52,298 nucleotides of DNA. Origin: Methanoregula sp. GTDB taxonomy: Archaea; Halobacteriota; Methanomicrobia; Methanomicrobiales; Methanospirillaceae. Where the stretch lies: positions 1 through 52,298 of the forward strand of contig NZ_JAJRCG010000018.1 in the NCBI RefSeq assembly GCF_028679125.1, given 5' to 3'. The translations under genes and the position numbers were made by a program. Below, piece after piece: positions 1-8,902 of this stretch (within the stretch, counting starts at the first letter, position 1; each line of letters starts with the position of its first letter). The notes below the pieces were generated by a model. The model searched no databases. It was given only the letters and a program-made list of their open reading frames with translations, and was not told where the DNA came from.

Positions 1-1
1 G

Positions 2-1042
2 AATATTTCAGCACCGTACATCTATGTGTGCACCAGGATGCGGGTGCGGAAGGCAAAACTCCTCCCCAAGGAGGAGTACATGCGGATGCTCAACATGAGC
101 GTTGCCGAGATCACCCGTATCATTGAGGAGACCGAATACAAGCAGGAAATCGACGAACTCGGGACGACCTTCAAGGGCATGGACCTCATGGAAGTCGCCC
201 TGAGCTGGAACCTGGCCAAGGAATACCAGAAGATCCAGGAGATCACCCCGGGCACGCTCAAAAGCTTTACCCAGGCATACCTCCGCCGCTGGGACATCCA
301 GAATGTCTTAACGATTCTCCGCGGCAAGGTGCAGGGTGAGAAGTCGGGCAAGATCAAGGAGATCCTGATCCCCGCCGGCAGCCTGGACAAGGTTGTGCTG
401 GACCGGCTGCTTGCCGAGGACAGCAATGACCGGATTATCGAACTCTTAAAAGATCACCGGATGTATGCGGTGCTTGCACGGGAATACCCCGATGCCAAGG
501 AGACCGGGTCCTTCTCCCGTATGGAGAACGAACTGTACAAGCAGTTCTACGCGGAGATCCTCGGCGATGCAAAGGCCGGGATCAAGGGCGGGGCATCGTT
601 TTTGTCCTACATCCAGCTGGAGATCGATATCAAGAACGTGAAGACCCTCTTCCGGCTCCGTGCGGATGCACAGGCCGATGACGTGCGGGACATGTTCATT
701 GCCGGGGGAACCCTCTCGGTCGTGGATTTTTCGAGCCTGCATGCCATCAGGGATCTGAACGAATTCATCGACCAGCTCAAGGCAAATGTCAGAAACGACT
801 CACTCCACACGCTGCTTGACGAGATGAAAGGCAAGAAGGCCATGCACGATATCGAGGTCAGGCTGACCCGCGTGCAGCTCGAGCAGATGGAGAAGATGAG
901 CAAGCGCAACCCGTTCTCGGTTCACCCGGTCCTCGTCTATCTCGAGAAGAAGAAGTACGAGGTCTTCAACCTGCGGGCGCTCGCCCGCGGCAAGGAGTCG
1001 AAGCTGCCATCCGAGAAGATCGCGGAATACCTGGTGATGTAA
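2..1042 (+). CDS. atpC: A-type ATP synthase subunit C (5' end outside the window)
   Basis: Subunit C (the counterpart of V-ATPase subunit d) caps the membrane rotor ring and links it to the D/F central stalk of the archaeal ATP synthase. The frame is open from base 2, and the residues before the first possible internal start (GTG at 26) already read as family sequence (SAPYIYVCTRMRVRKAK). The true start therefore lies to the left of the window and only a few residues are missing. The remaining protein is charged and helical, and close to the usual length of about 350 residues. The stop codon abuts the ATG of atpF, so the C-F-A-B-D genes form one operon; subunits I, K and E would be expected just upstream. 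The identification rests on the sequence and on the unambiguous neighbours. Confidence 0.95.
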   Translation, partial: NISAPYIYVCTRMRVRKAKLLPKEEYMRMLNMSVAEITRIIEETEYKQEIDELGTTFKGMDLMEVALSWNLAKEYQKIQEITPGTLKSFTQAYLRRWDIQNVLTILRGKVQGEKSGKIKEILIPAGSLDKVVLDRLLAEDSNDRIIELLKDHRMYAVLAREYPDAKETGSFSRMENELYKQFYAEILGDAKAGIKGGASFLSYIQLEIDIKNVKTLFRLRADAQADDVRDMFIAGGTLSVVDFSSLHAIRDLNEFIDQLKANVRNDSLHTLLDEMKGKKAMHDIEVRLTRVQLEQMEKMSKRNPFSVHPVLVYLEKKKYEVFNLRALARGKESKLPSEKIAEYLVM

Positions 1043-1348
1043 ATGGAGATCGCAGTAATCGGCAACAGTGAGTTCATTCTCGGGTTCCGGCTCGCAGGCA
1101 TCCGCAAGACCTACGCAGCAGAGAACGAAGAGAAACTGAACGAGCACATCACTACGGTGCTGCAGGACAGCGAAGTCGGGATCCTCGTGCTCAACAGCAG
1201 TGACATGGATAAGATCCCAAGAAGGCTCCGCGCAACGCTTGAAAATTCCGTCAAGCCGACCGTGATTGCGATCGGCGGCGAGGAAGAGGGCGGGCTGTCC
1301 ATGCGGGAGAGAATCAAGAGATCGGTGGGTGTTGATCTGTGGAAGTAA
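1043..1348 (+). CDS. atpF: A-type ATP synthase subunit F
   Basis: Small central-stalk subunit that binds subunit D inside the A3B3 head and takes part in rotation and its regulation. The 101 residues are the normal size for the family. The N-terminus ([19 protein letters not shown]) is the classic start of subunit F, followed by the alternating beta-alpha fold and the FxxxxxxxxxGxLVLN-like central strand ([13 protein letters not shown]). It starts immediately after the atpC stop codon with no gap, and its last 10 bases overlap the GTG start of atpA. Both junctions point to translational coupling. Confidence 0.95.
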   Translation: MEIAVIGNSEFILGFRLAGIRKTYAAENEEKLNEHITTVLQDSEVGILVLNSSDMDKIPRRLRATLENSVKPTVIAIGGEEEGGLSMRERIKRSVGVDLWK

Positions 1349-3105
1349 AAGGCAAACAAGCACAAGAACAGAAACAAGGGGTCCTGAAGAGGATCGCCGG
1401 CCCTGTCGTTACGGCAGTCAACCTTGATGCCCACATGTACGATGTGGTGAAGGTCGGCAAAGAACAGCTGATGGGAGAAGTCATCAAGATCCAGGGTGAT
1501 AATGTCATCATCCAGGTATACGAGGATACAACGGGTATCCGCCCGGGCGAACCGGTCACGAATACCGGTCTCTCGCTCTCCGTGGAACTCGGCCCGGGTC
1601 TCCTGACCAGTATCTACGATGGTATCCAGCGCCCGCTGGAAGTGCTCGTCAACAAGATGGGCAACTTCATCCAGCGTGGTGTCACGGCACCAGGACTTTC
1701 CCATGACAAGAAGTGGACCTTCAAGCCGCTCGTTAAGGCCGGCGACAAGGTTGAACCGGGTGCGATCCTCGGCGAAGTTCAGGAAACGAACATCGTCCAC
1801 AAGATCATGCTCCCACCCAATGCAAAGGCAGGCGTTGTCAAGACCATCAAGAGCGGTGACTTCACCATCGACGAGATCATCTATGTTCTCGACGACGGGC
1901 GCGAGTACCCGATGATCCAGCGCTGGCCGGTCCGTGTCCCCCGCCCCGTGCGTGAGAAGAAGAACCCGACAATCCCCCTGATCACCGGTCAGCGGATTCT
2001 CGACGGTCTCTTCCCGATCGCGAAAGGAGGCACTGCCGCAATTCCCGGCCCGTTCGGGAGCGGCAAGACCGTTACCCAGCAGCAGCTGGCCAAGTGGTCG
2101 GATGCTGAGATCGTGGTCTACATCGGCTGCGGAGAACGCGGCAACGAGATGACGGAAGTTCTTACGGAGTTCCCGAGTCTTGAGGACCCGAAGTCCGGAA
2201 AGCCCTTGATGGAGCGGACGGTGCTCATTGCAAACACCTCCAACATGCCGGTGGCAGCCCGTGAAGCATCGGTGTACACCGGTATCACCATCGCGGAATA
2301 CTTCCGTGATATGGGATACGATGTCTCGCTGATGGCAGACTCGACCTCCCGCTGGGCAGAAGCCATGCGTGAGATCTCAAGCCGTCTTGAAGAGATGCCT
2401 GGTGAAGAAGGATACCCGGCATACCTCGCAGCCCGGCTCTCGGAGTTCTACGAGCGTGCGGGTCTTGTCGAGACCCTGAACGGAAAATCCGGTTCGGTCT
2501 CGGTTATCGGTGCAGTCTCACCACCTGGTGGCGACTTCTCGGAGCCGGTCACCCAGAACACCCTGCGTATCGTCAAGGTCTTCTGGGCACTGGATGCAAA
2601 GCTCTCCCAGCGCCGGCACTTCCCGGCCATCAACTGGCTGAACTCCTACTCCCTGTATCTCGATGCCCTTCACGACTACTATGACCGTGAAGTCGCACCC
2701 GACTGGAACAAGACCCGGTCCTGGGCCATGGAAGTCCTCCAGAAAGAGGCAGAACTCCAGGAGATCGTGCAGCTCGTCGGTTCCGATGCGCTGCCTGAGT
2801 CAGAGCAGGTGACCATCGAAGTTGCCCGTATGATCCGTGAGATCTTCCTCCAGCAGAACGCATACGACGCAGTCGACACGTTCTGTGACATGAAGAAACA
2901 GTACGACATGATGAAGGCGATCAAGCTCTTCGCAGACTATGCCTATGCGGCACAGCTCGCTGGTGTCAGCCCTGCGCAGATCCTTTCGGTCAAGTCGAAG
3001 AACGAACTGCCCCAGATCAAGTTCATCAAGGACTACAAGCCCGAACTCGCGAAGATCGAGAAGGATATGGACGCTGAGTTCAACACACTGAGGTCGGCAG
3101 CATGA
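1339..3105 (+). CDS. atpA: A-type ATP synthase catalytic subunit A
   Basis: Catalytic subunit of the A3B3 head; it binds and interconverts ADP plus phosphate and ATP. The 588 residues match the usual 575-600. The P-loop is the A-subunit-specific GPFGSGKT at residues 237-244, followed by the GCGERGNEM motif and the [12 protein letters not shown] segment of the nucleotide site. The non-homologous insert before the P-loop, which separates A subunits from F-type beta subunits, is present at about residues 110-200. The GTG start at 1339 overlaps atpF by 10 bases. An ATG further downstream would cut into the N-terminal beta barrel (KRIAGPVV), so GTG is preferred. The stop overlaps the atpB start (ATGA). 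Confidence 0.97.
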   Translation: MEVKGKQAQEQKQGVLKRIAGPVVTAVNLDAHMYDVVKVGKEQLMGEVIKIQGDNVIIQVYEDTTGIRPGEPVTNTGLSLSVELGPGLLTSIYDGIQRPLEVLVNKMGNFIQRGVTAPGLSHDKKWTFKPLVKAGDKVEPGAILGEVQETNIVHKIMLPPNAKAGVVKTIKSGDFTIDEIIYVLDDGREYPMIQRWPVRVPRPVREKKNPTIPLITGQRILDGLFPIAKGGTAAIPGPFGSGKTVTQQQLAKWSDAEIVVYIGCGERGNEMTEVLTEFPSLEDPKSGKPLMERTVLIANTSNMPVAAREASVYTGITIAEYFRDMGYDVSLMADSTSRWAEAMREISSRLEEMPGEEGYPAYLAARLSEFYERAGLVETLNGKSGSVSVIGAVSPPGGDFSEPVTQNTLRIVKVFWALDAKLSQRRHFPAINWLNSYSLYLDALHDYYDREVAPDWNKTRSWAMEVLQKEAELQEIVQLVGSDALPESEQVTIEVARMIREIFLQQNAYDAVDTFCDMKKQYDMMKAIKLFADYAYAAQLAGVSPAQILSVKSKNELPQIKFIKDYKPELAKIEKDMDAEFNTLRSAA

Positions 3106-4490
3106 AGGAATACAGGACGATCAACAAGATTGCCGGTCCGCTCGTCTTCGTAGAGAAGACCGAACCTATCGCGTACCAGGAACTCGTAAACGTGGTCCTT
3201 GCCGATGGCACGATCAAGCGTGGCCAGGTACTGGATACGAGCGATGAACTGGTCGTTGTCCAGATCTTCGAGACCACAACCGGTATTGGTAAGGACAGCG
3301 GCGTCCGGTTCACCGGAGAGACCATCAAGATGCCGGTTGGCAAGGAGATGCTCGGCCGTATCCTGTCCGGTGGCGGTAAGCCCATCGACGGCGGCCCGGA
3401 GATTGTTCCGGAGAAACGCCTCGACATCACCGGTGCTGCAATCAACCCGTATGCCCGGGGTATGCCGGCGGATTTCATCCAGACCGGTATCTCGACCATC
3501 GACGGGACCAACACCCTTGTCCGTGGCCAGAAGCTCCCGATCTTCTCGGCAGCAGGTCTGCCGCACAACAATGTTGCGCTCCAGATTGCCCGCCAGGCAA
3601 AGGTGCCCGGCTCGACCGAGAATTTCGCCGTGGTCTTCGCTGCCATGGGTATCACCAAGGAAGAAGCGAACTACTTCATGGCCGATTTCGAGCGCACCGG
3701 TGCTCTCGAGCGTGCCGTTGTCTTCCTCAACCTTGCGGATGACCCGGCGGTCGAGCGTATCATCACGCCCCGTCTCGCCCTCACCACTGCAGAATACCTT
3801 GCCTTCGAGCTCGGTATGCACGTGCTGGTTATCCTGACGGATATGACCAACTATTGTGAAGCGCTCCGCCAGATCGGTGCAGCCCGTGAAGAGGTGCCCG
3901 GTCGCCGTGGCTACCCGGGGTACATGTACACGGATCTCGCCTCGCTCTACGAGCGTGCCGGTATGATCAAAGGACTGAAGGGTTCTGTTACCCAGATCCC
4001 GATCCTGACCATGCCCGGTGACGATATCACCCACCCGATCCCTGACCTGACCGGTTACATTACCGAAGGCCAGATCGTGGTCAGCCGTGAACTGCACCGC
4101 AAAGGTATCTACCCGCCCATCAACGTGCTGCCCTCGCTGTCCCGTCTGATGAACCTCGGTATCGGCAAGGGGAAAACGCGTGAGGACCACAAGAAGGTCT
4201 CCGACCAGATGTACGCAGGATACGCAGAAGGCAATGACCTCCGCGGCCTCGTGGCCATCGTGGGTAAGGACGCCCTCTCCGAGCGCGACCGCCTGCTCCT
4301 GGAGTTCGCGGATCTCTTCGAGAACCGCTTTGTCCGCCAGGGATATGACGAGGACCGCACCATCGAGGACACCCTGAACATCGGATGGGATATCCTCTCG
4401 ACGCTGCCGGTTGAGCAGCTGACCCGTATCGACCGTGAGCTGATCAACAAGTACCACCCCAAGATCAAAGCCGGTGCAAAGAAGGAGTAA
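3102..4490 (+). CDS. atpB: A-type ATP synthase regulatory subunit B
   Basis: Non-catalytic partner of subunit A in the alternating A3B3 hexamer. The 462 residues are the family norm. It opens with the beta-barrel segment [12 protein letters not shown] and contains [11 protein letters not shown] where the catalytic subunit has its P-loop, the expected loss of the Walker A motif in B subunits. The segment [17 protein letters not shown] is nearly invariant in the family. Its ATG overlaps the atpA stop by 4 bases, and atpD follows after 6 bases. Codon use matches the rest of the operon. Confidence 0.97.
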   Translation: MKEYRTINKIAGPLVFVEKTEPIAYQELVNVVLADGTIKRGQVLDTSDELVVVQIFETTTGIGKDSGVRFTGETIKMPVGKEMLGRILSGGGKPIDGGPEIVPEKRLDITGAAINPYARGMPADFIQTGISTIDGTNTLVRGQKLPIFSAAGLPHNNVALQIARQAKVPGSTENFAVVFAAMGITKEEANYFMADFERTGALERAVVFLNLADDPAVERIITPRLALTTAEYLAFELGMHVLVILTDMTNYCEALRQIGAAREEVPGRRGYPGYMYTDLASLYERAGMIKGLKGSVTQIPILTMPGDDITHPIPDLTGYITEGQIVVSRELHRKGIYPPINVLPSLSRLMNLGIGKGKTREDHKKVSDQMYAGYAEGNDLRGLVAIVGKDALSERDRLLLEFADLFENRFVRQGYDEDRTIEDTLNIGWDILSTLPVEQLTRIDRELINKYHPKIKAGAKKE

Positions 4491-4496
4491 TCATCC

Positions 4497-5126
4497 ATGG
4501 CGCTGCGCGATATCAAGCCAACCCGTTCGGAACTGATCGACCTGAAAAGGAAGATCAAGCTCTCCGAGCGCGGCTATAAGATCCTCAAGATGAAGCGCGA
4601 TGGACTGATCATGGAATTTTTCAAGGTGCTTGCCAATGCAAAGGACTGCAAAGGCGAACTCCTCGTGAAATATGACCGCGCCGCCGAGATGATGGCGCTC
4701 GCGAACACGGTTGAAGGCGCAATCGGGGTGAAATCAGCGGCATTCTCCGTCAAGGAAGTGCCCCAGATCACCTTAAAGAGCAAGAACATCATGGGTGTCG
4801 TCGTGCCCCAGATCGAGTCTTCGAAAGTCAGAAAGACGCTCGCTGATCGTGGCTATGGTGTCCTCGGGACATCCACCGTCATCGACGAGACTGCCTCATC
4901 ATTTGAGGAGCTTGTCGAAGCGATCATCATGAGTGCCGAGATCGAGACCACGATGAAACGCCTGCTCGATGAGATCGAGAAGACCAAGCGCCGTGTTAAC
5001 GCGCTGGAGTTCAAGGTGATCCCGGAACTCACGGAAGCCCGGGACTTCATCAAGATGCGTCTCGATGAAATGGAACGCGAAGAGCTCTTCCGGATGAAGA
5101 GAACCAAATCCCGGAATACCGCATAA
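4497..5126 (+). CDS. atpD: A-type ATP synthase subunit D
   Basis: Central-stalk subunit that turns inside the A3B3 head. The 209 residues begin with DIKPTRSELIDLKRKIKL, the conserved N-terminal helix of the family. The two ends form the long antiparallel coiled coil typical of the rotor shaft, with a central segment (QITLKSKNIMGVVVPQI) typical of subunit D. The C-terminal helix carries the family-type run RVNALEFKVIPEL. It is the last gene of the operon; a T-run follows directly. Confidence 0.96.
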   Translation: MALRDIKPTRSELIDLKRKIKLSERGYKILKMKRDGLIMEFFKVLANAKDCKGELLVKYDRAAEMMALANTVEGAIGVKSAAFSVKEVPQITLKSKNIMGVVVPQIESSKVRKTLADRGYGVLGTSTVIDETASSFEELVEAIIMSAEIETTMKRLLDEIEKTKRRVNALEFKVIPELTEARDFIKMRLDEMEREELFRMKRTKSRNTA

Positions 5127-5132
5127 TTTTTT
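5127..5132 (+). terminator. Oligo-T stop signal after the ATP synthase operon
   Basis: Six consecutive T residues begin right after the atpD stop codon; intrinsic termination in archaea often uses such runs without a hairpin. The same 22-base gap also carries the pgk ribosome binding site (AAGGTG), so some read-through into pgk is possible. Confidence 0.4.
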
Positions 5133-5148
5133 AAAAAAAGGTGTATCG

Positions 5149-6363
5149 ATGCCGATTGGAACGATCAAGGACCTGGGCGCTGAGGGAAAGACAGTTCTCC
5201 TCCGGCTTGACCTCAATTCCCCCATCGATCCCACGTCCAACCTTATTCTCGATGACAAGCGCTTCAGGGAACACCTCCCGACCATCCGTGCCCTGGAATC
5301 CAGCCGGGTCGTGATCATCACCCACCAGAGCAGGCCCGGAAAGAAGGATTTCACCACGCTTGAGGCCCATGCAGAGAAACTTGAACAGCTGCTGGGTAAG
5401 CCGGTTACGTACGTTGACAGCATCTTCGGGCGCCATGCCCGCGAGACGGTGAACGCGATGAAGATCGGTGAGGTGGTGATGCTGGAGAATGTCCGGTTCA
5501 ATGCAGAGGAGAACCTGACGCTCAAGCCTGAAGAAGCGAAGAAGATCCATCTTATCCGGAAACTCTCGTCCATGGGGGACGTGTTTGTCAACGACGCGTT
5601 TGGTACTGCCCACCGGTCGCAGCCAACCGTTGTCGGCCTGCCTCTTGCGATGAGGTCAGCAGGAGGTCTCCTTATGGAAAAGGAGGTCTCAACGCTCTCA
5701 AAAGTCTTCTCCGGCGCTCCCCGTCCTGTCTGCATGGTGCTCGGCGGCACGAAGGTGGATGATTCCATCGACGTTGCCCGGCACGTGCTGGACAATGGCA
5801 TCGCCGACCAGGTCATCGTCATCGGCGTTGTGGCGAATGTCTTCCTGATCGCGGCCGGGTATAATATCGGCAAACCCTCTGCGCAGCTGATTGCCCATCT
5901 CAAGTACCAGCCGGAGATCGAGAAGGCAAAAGAGATCCTCTCCCGCCACCGCGACCGCGTCGTGATGCCGGAGTCCGTTGCCGTCCGGCAGGATAACCGC
6001 CGCGTTGAATACGCAGTTGGTAAGATTCCCGAAGATGCGCCGGTGCTCGATCTTGGCATGGATGCGCTTGCCTCGATGGTTCAGGATCTCAAAAAGGCAG
6101 GGACTGTTGTCTTCAATGGCCCGGCCGGTGTCTTTGAGGATGCCGACTTTGCCACCGGCACCTTCGAACTCCTCCGGGCCGCTGCAAAGGTTGAATTCTC
6201 GGTTGTCGGTGGCGGGCATACGGCAGCCGTCATCGAGAAACTGGGTATTGAGAATGAGTTCACCCACATCTCCACCGGTGGCGGGGCCTGCATCGAGTTT
6301 TTGACCGGCAAGAAACTGCCCGCGGTCGATGCACTCGAGCAGTCAAAAAAGATCTTTGGATAA
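5149..6363 (+). CDS. pgk: Phosphoglycerate kinase
   Basis: Converts 1,3-bisphosphoglycerate plus ADP to 3-phosphoglycerate plus ATP; in methanogens it works mainly in the gluconeogenic direction. The 404 residues match archaeal enzymes. Visible family marks are LRLDLNSPIDP near the N-terminus (substrate-binding loop), the basic triplet region around THQSRPGKKDF, VNDAFGTAHRSQPT, LGGTKVDDSID (hinge and nucleotide domain) and VVGGGHTAAVIEK (phosphate-binding loop close to the C-terminus). The ATG is preceded by AAGGTG at good spacing. It lies 22 bases after atpD on the same strand. Confidence 0.97.
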   Translation: MPIGTIKDLGAEGKTVLLRLDLNSPIDPTSNLILDDKRFREHLPTIRALESSRVVIITHQSRPGKKDFTTLEAHAEKLEQLLGKPVTYVDSIFGRHARETVNAMKIGEVVMLENVRFNAEENLTLKPEEAKKIHLIRKLSSMGDVFVNDAFGTAHRSQPTVVGLPLAMRSAGGLLMEKEVSTLSKVFSGAPRPVCMVLGGTKVDDSIDVARHVLDNGIADQVIVIGVVANVFLIAAGYNIGKPSAQLIAHLKYQPEIEKAKEILSRHRDRVVMPESVAVRQDNRRVEYAVGKIPEDAPVLDLGMDALASMVQDLKKAGTVVFNGPAGVFEDADFATGTFELLRAAAKVEFSVVGGGHTAAVIEKLGIENEFTHISTGGGACIEFLTGKKLPAVDALEQSKKIFG

Positions 6364-6373
6364 TTATCTCATC

Positions 6374-6380
6374 TTTTTTT
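6374..6380 (+). terminator. Oligo-T stop signal after pgk
   Basis: Seven T residues 10 bases after the pgk stop codon, between convergent genes (pgk forward, methyltransferase reverse), where a stop signal is expected. Confidence 0.4.
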
Positions 6381-6474
6381 CAGGATGTTTACCGAAAAGA
6401 TGATCATTGCGATCGTGATCCCGGTTGAAATGCGGAACCGGATCCATCTGACTTTGCTGTAAACGATACGGGCA

Positions 6475-7065
6475 CTACTCCTTTCTCAGCACTGCCGCCC
6501 GGTTCACAAAGTACCAGAACCGGTCCACCTGCCGGAACCCGGCCTCCTCCGCCAGCGCAAGGTTCTCCCGAAACTCCCTGCCGGAGACAATGAACGGGGG
6601 CTCGGTGTAAATGTATGTCCCGCCCGGCTTCATGAGGGTGAATAGTTCCCGGAACAGCTTTTCCGGATCCGGTACTTCGTGTACAACAAAGATGGTGAAC
6701 ACGGCATCGAAGGTCCCGTGCAGCTCGTTTGGCAGGCCGATGGAGTCCGGCTTGCACTGGTGCGTCCTGATACGCGACATCAGCTCTTCAGGCTCCAGCT
6801 TTTTTTTGAGGATGTCGAGCATCTCTTCCTGGAGATCGACAGACCAGACCTGCCCGATCTCACCGACGCGCTGTGCAAACTCGCGGGAGAAAAAACCCGG
6901 CCCACAGCCAAAGTCGAGCACCCGGTCCCCGTATTTCACGTACCGCTCCGCGAGCCGTTCGGGGCGATAGATCATGCGGCGGAGGGGCGTGTCGAGGTGA
7001 GCGGCATTCTTTGCGGAGAAGACCTCGTGGTGGTGATGGGGGTTGGATTCTCTACCTGATGCCAT
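6475..7065 (-). CDS. Class I SAM-dependent methyltransferase
   Basis: A Rossmann-type methyltransferase. Motif I is RVLDFGCGPGFFSREFA, followed by an acidic motif II (WSVDLQEEML) and FDAVFTIFVVHEVPD as the post-II strand, as in UbiE- and ArsM-like enzymes. The substrate cannot be told from sequence. The frame extends upstream to 7194, but the ATG at 7065 has AGGT at suitable spacing and begins MASGRESNPHHHHEVFSA, which is typical family N-terminal sequence; the longer version adds an unrelated arginine-rich tail. The result is 197 residues, normal for a small single-domain member. It stands alone, convergent with pgk. Confidence 0.85.
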   Translation of the reverse strand: MASGRESNPHHHHEVFSAKNAAHLDTPLRRMIYRPERLAERYVKYGDRVLDFGCGPGFFSREFAQRVGEIGQVWSVDLQEEMLDILKKKLEPEELMSRIRTHQCKPDSIGLPNELHGTFDAVFTIFVVHEVPDPEKLFRELFTLMKPGGTYIYTEPPFIVSGREFRENLALAEEAGFRQVDRFWYFVNRAAVLRKE

Positions 7066-7263
7066 AGAGACCTGTTGGAAAAGTGTGGGGATAACTGTTC
7101 TCCTGGATAAACGAACTCCTGAAAAGGTACTGGCCGGTTCGTCCGAAACCAAACATCGTATCCTTCTCATCGGCTCCGATCCTGAACCCGTCACCCTATA
7201 GATCGGCAGGATATTGCCCGTGGTTGATGCCCCCGGGCAGTAAAAAAAGAATGGTGGAGACTA

Positions 7264-7749
7264 TCAATCTTTTTTCAGCATCGTGTCCATCATGATGCCG
7301 GTAAGGAAGTTCTCCTGCCGCTTCCGCTTCACGACAGATGTCGGCTCTGATACTCGCTGGGAGATGGTGACGATCTCATCAGCTGTGCCGACCTGCAGAA
7401 CCGGAATTTCTGCCCTGTTCCTCCGTGCCCGCATGGTGGAAAGCACAGCAAACGAGAACCCGAGTGCCGTGAACATGAACAGGCAGATGGCAAAGAGCGT
7501 GGTGATGCCAAGGATCAGGCCGAAGCGTGTCTCCTGCATAAAGCCCCAGATGCCGACGATGAACAGCACCCAGAAGATAACCACTGCGATCCGGGTGGAT
7601 TCAACAGGACTGGAAAGGCTGTGTTCGCGTTTCGATTCGTCACCTGCCGGGAACCGGTCGATCATCCTGCCCAGGGCAATGAGTGCAATGCTGCACCCTA
7701 CTGCAAACACCCCGACAACCGGCAGGAGTAACAAAAGTATTTCGTTCAT
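7264..7749 (-). CDS. Small membrane protein of unknown function
   Basis: A 161-residue protein with about three hydrophobic segments: residues 2-25 (EILLLLLPVVGVFAVG), roughly 52-70 (AVVIFWVLFIVGIWGF) and roughly 76-105 (LILGITTLFAICLFMFTALG). A basic cytoplasmic tail follows (RARRNRAEIP, then VVKRKRQENFLTG). The start at ATG 7749 is chosen because GAGGTGA ends 5 bases upstream; a GTG at 7758 lies inside that ribosome binding site. I do not recognise a family. It is transcribed away from the ribbon-helix-helix gene at 7907, with an AT-rich shared promoter region carrying two direct repeats. Confidence 0.6.
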   Translation of the reverse strand: MNEILLLLLPVVGVFAVGCSIALIALGRMIDRFPAGDESKREHSLSSPVESTRIAVVIFWVLFIVGIWGFMQETRFGLILGITTLFAICLFMFTALGFSFAVLSTMRARRNRAEIPVLQVGTADEIVTISQRVSEPTSVVKRKRQENFLTGIMMDTMLKKD

Positions 7750-7809
7750 GACGCTCACCTCACGATATTCTCCCTTTAATCGCCGCGCTATAAAAAGTAC
7801 TCCATATGA

Positions 7810-7855
7810 ATTACCTAAAGAATACGTTTGAAAATTTTGTATTACTTAAAGAATA
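7810..7855. promoter_or_regulatory. Pair of 15-bp direct repeats between divergent genes
   Basis: ATTACCTAAAGAATA at 7810-7824 and ATTACTTAAAGAATA at 7841-7855 match at 14 of 15 positions and sit 31 bp apart, about three helical turns, so they face the same side of the DNA. They lie between a reverse membrane protein gene and a forward ribbon-helix-helix gene. They may be binding sites for that regulator; this is inference. Confidence 0.5.
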
Positions 7856-7876
7856 TTCGGGGCAATTAATAGCCTA

Positions 7877-7905
7877 TTTATAGTATTTTACCCTAGTTTC
7901 TAGGG
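7877..7905 (+). promoter_or_regulatory. TATA box and palindrome at the start of the ribbon-helix-helix gene
   Basis: TTTATA at 7877-7882 places the expected start of transcription near 7905, at or just before the ATG at 7907, so the message would be leaderless or nearly so. The perfect palindrome CCCTAG-TTT-CTAGGG at 7891-7905 covers that start site. A repressor bound there would block the initiating polymerase, an arrangement common for self-regulating small DNA-binding proteins. Confidence 0.45.
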
Positions 7906-7906
7906 A

Positions 7907-8221
7907 ATGGCAGAAAAAATACCGGCGACCCGCGGGGAACGCGTTGCGATCTCGTATAAAATGCCCCCCAATATCTATGAGAAGGTCAATAAACTCGTTT
8001 ACGAGGAAAAGAAGTTCTCTACGGTCTCCGACTGCATCACGCAAGCTTTATTAGCCTTCGTCGATAATCACCACGATATGGGACAGTTCAGGGAGCTGTT
8101 CAAGGACTACATGTCATCAGATGAGGGTCGGGAACTCATGAAAAACATGATGAAAGAAGTCCTGCTGGATGTGTTATCCAACCAGAAAATTGAACCAAAA
8201 GATTCCAAGGGTAATTCATAG
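7907..8221 (+). CDS. Ribbon-helix-helix-like DNA-binding protein
   Basis: A 104-residue protein. The N-terminal half reads as a ribbon-helix-helix unit: a short strand (ERVAISYKMPPNIYEKV) followed by two helices (NKLVYEEKKFSTVSDCITQALLAFVD). The strand, the Pxx(L/I)YEKV start of helix 1 and the FSTVSDCITQAL helix 2 follow the pattern of archaeal CopG/MetJ-fold regulators. The C-terminal half is an acidic-basic helix without obvious match. No ribosome binding site is seen and the TATA box is about 28 bases from the ATG, suggesting leaderless translation. The palindrome overlapping the start and the direct repeats upstream suggest that it controls itself and perhaps the divergent membrane gene. 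Target genes are unknown. Confidence 0.7.
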   Translation: MAEKIPATRGERVAISYKMPPNIYEKVNKLVYEEKKFSTVSDCITQALLAFVDNHHDMGQFRELFKDYMSSDEGRELMKNMMKEVLLDVLSNQKIEPKDSKGNS

Positions 8222-8298
8222 GTAACATACTTCCATCTCTTCTTTTAGCCCCCCTTTAGCCTGTCATATGGACAAATCCTGGAAATCTGGTGCTTACC

Positions 8299-8778
8299 AT
8301 GCAGATACGGATTATTGCTGTCGGCAGGATCAAGGAAAAGTTCCTGCAGGACGGGATCGCGGAATATGAAAAACGTCTCCGCTCATATGCGAAAGTGCAG
8401 GTCATTGAGATCCCGGAGGAGAAACGCCCCGCCTCTTCGTCTTCTCCTGGAGGACGTATTGCCATGGAAAAGGAAGGGGAACGGATCCTTTCTGCCATTC
8501 CAGACGGCTCGTTCGTGATTGCCCTTGACATTCAGGGGAAGGACTGGTCGAGTATTGCCCTTGCCGAGGCCCTGTCACGCTGGGAGATGGATGGCCGGAA
8601 CCAGATTGCGTTTCTTATCGGGGGAGACCTGGGCCTCGCGCCTGCCGTACTCGCCCGGAGTGATCTACGGCTCTCCCTCTCGCGCATGACCTTCACTCAT
8701 CCGATTGCCCGGTTCCTCATCATGGAGCAGATCTACCGGGCATTCCGGATCAAGAGCGGGGAGCCGTATCATAAATAG
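8299..8778 (+). CDS. rlmH: 23S rRNA pseudouridine-1915 N3-methyltransferase RlmH
   Basis: SPOUT-class methyltransferase that, in bacteria, methylates a pseudouridine in helix 69 of 23S rRNA. The family signatures are MQIRIIAVGRIKEKF at the N-terminus, FVIALDIQGKDWSS, the SAM-binding knot FLIGGDLGLAP (usually IGG.dG) and the C-terminal MTFTHPIARFLIMEQIYRAF followed by EPYHK. The 159 residues match bacterial RlmH. ATG 8299 is preferred over GTG 8290 because GGTG lies 6 bases upstream of it. The family is bacterial in the main but known from methanogens, so an old transfer is likely. Confidence 0.92.
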   Translation: MQIRIIAVGRIKEKFLQDGIAEYEKRLRSYAKVQVIEIPEEKRPASSSSPGGRIAMEKEGERILSAIPDGSFVIALDIQGKDWSSIALAEALSRWEMDGRNQIAFLIGGDLGLAPAVLARSDLRLSLSRMTFTHPIARFLIMEQIYRAFRIKSGEPYHK

Positions 8779-8902
8779 CTCCCGGGGATCGTCGCGGTTC
8801 CCGCACATTTGTTCCTTACCCTTCCCCTGACCAGTTCATTTCTTATTTTCACACCTCACATAGTAGTGGCATGACTCTGATCCAGGTAAAGGTGAACCGG
8901 TC

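Noticed and set aside
3033..4457. A 474-codon reverse frame opposite atpB
   Set aside because: It is a long shadow frame created by the GC-rich codon bias of atpB; its product is rich in Asp/Gly/His and matches no family.
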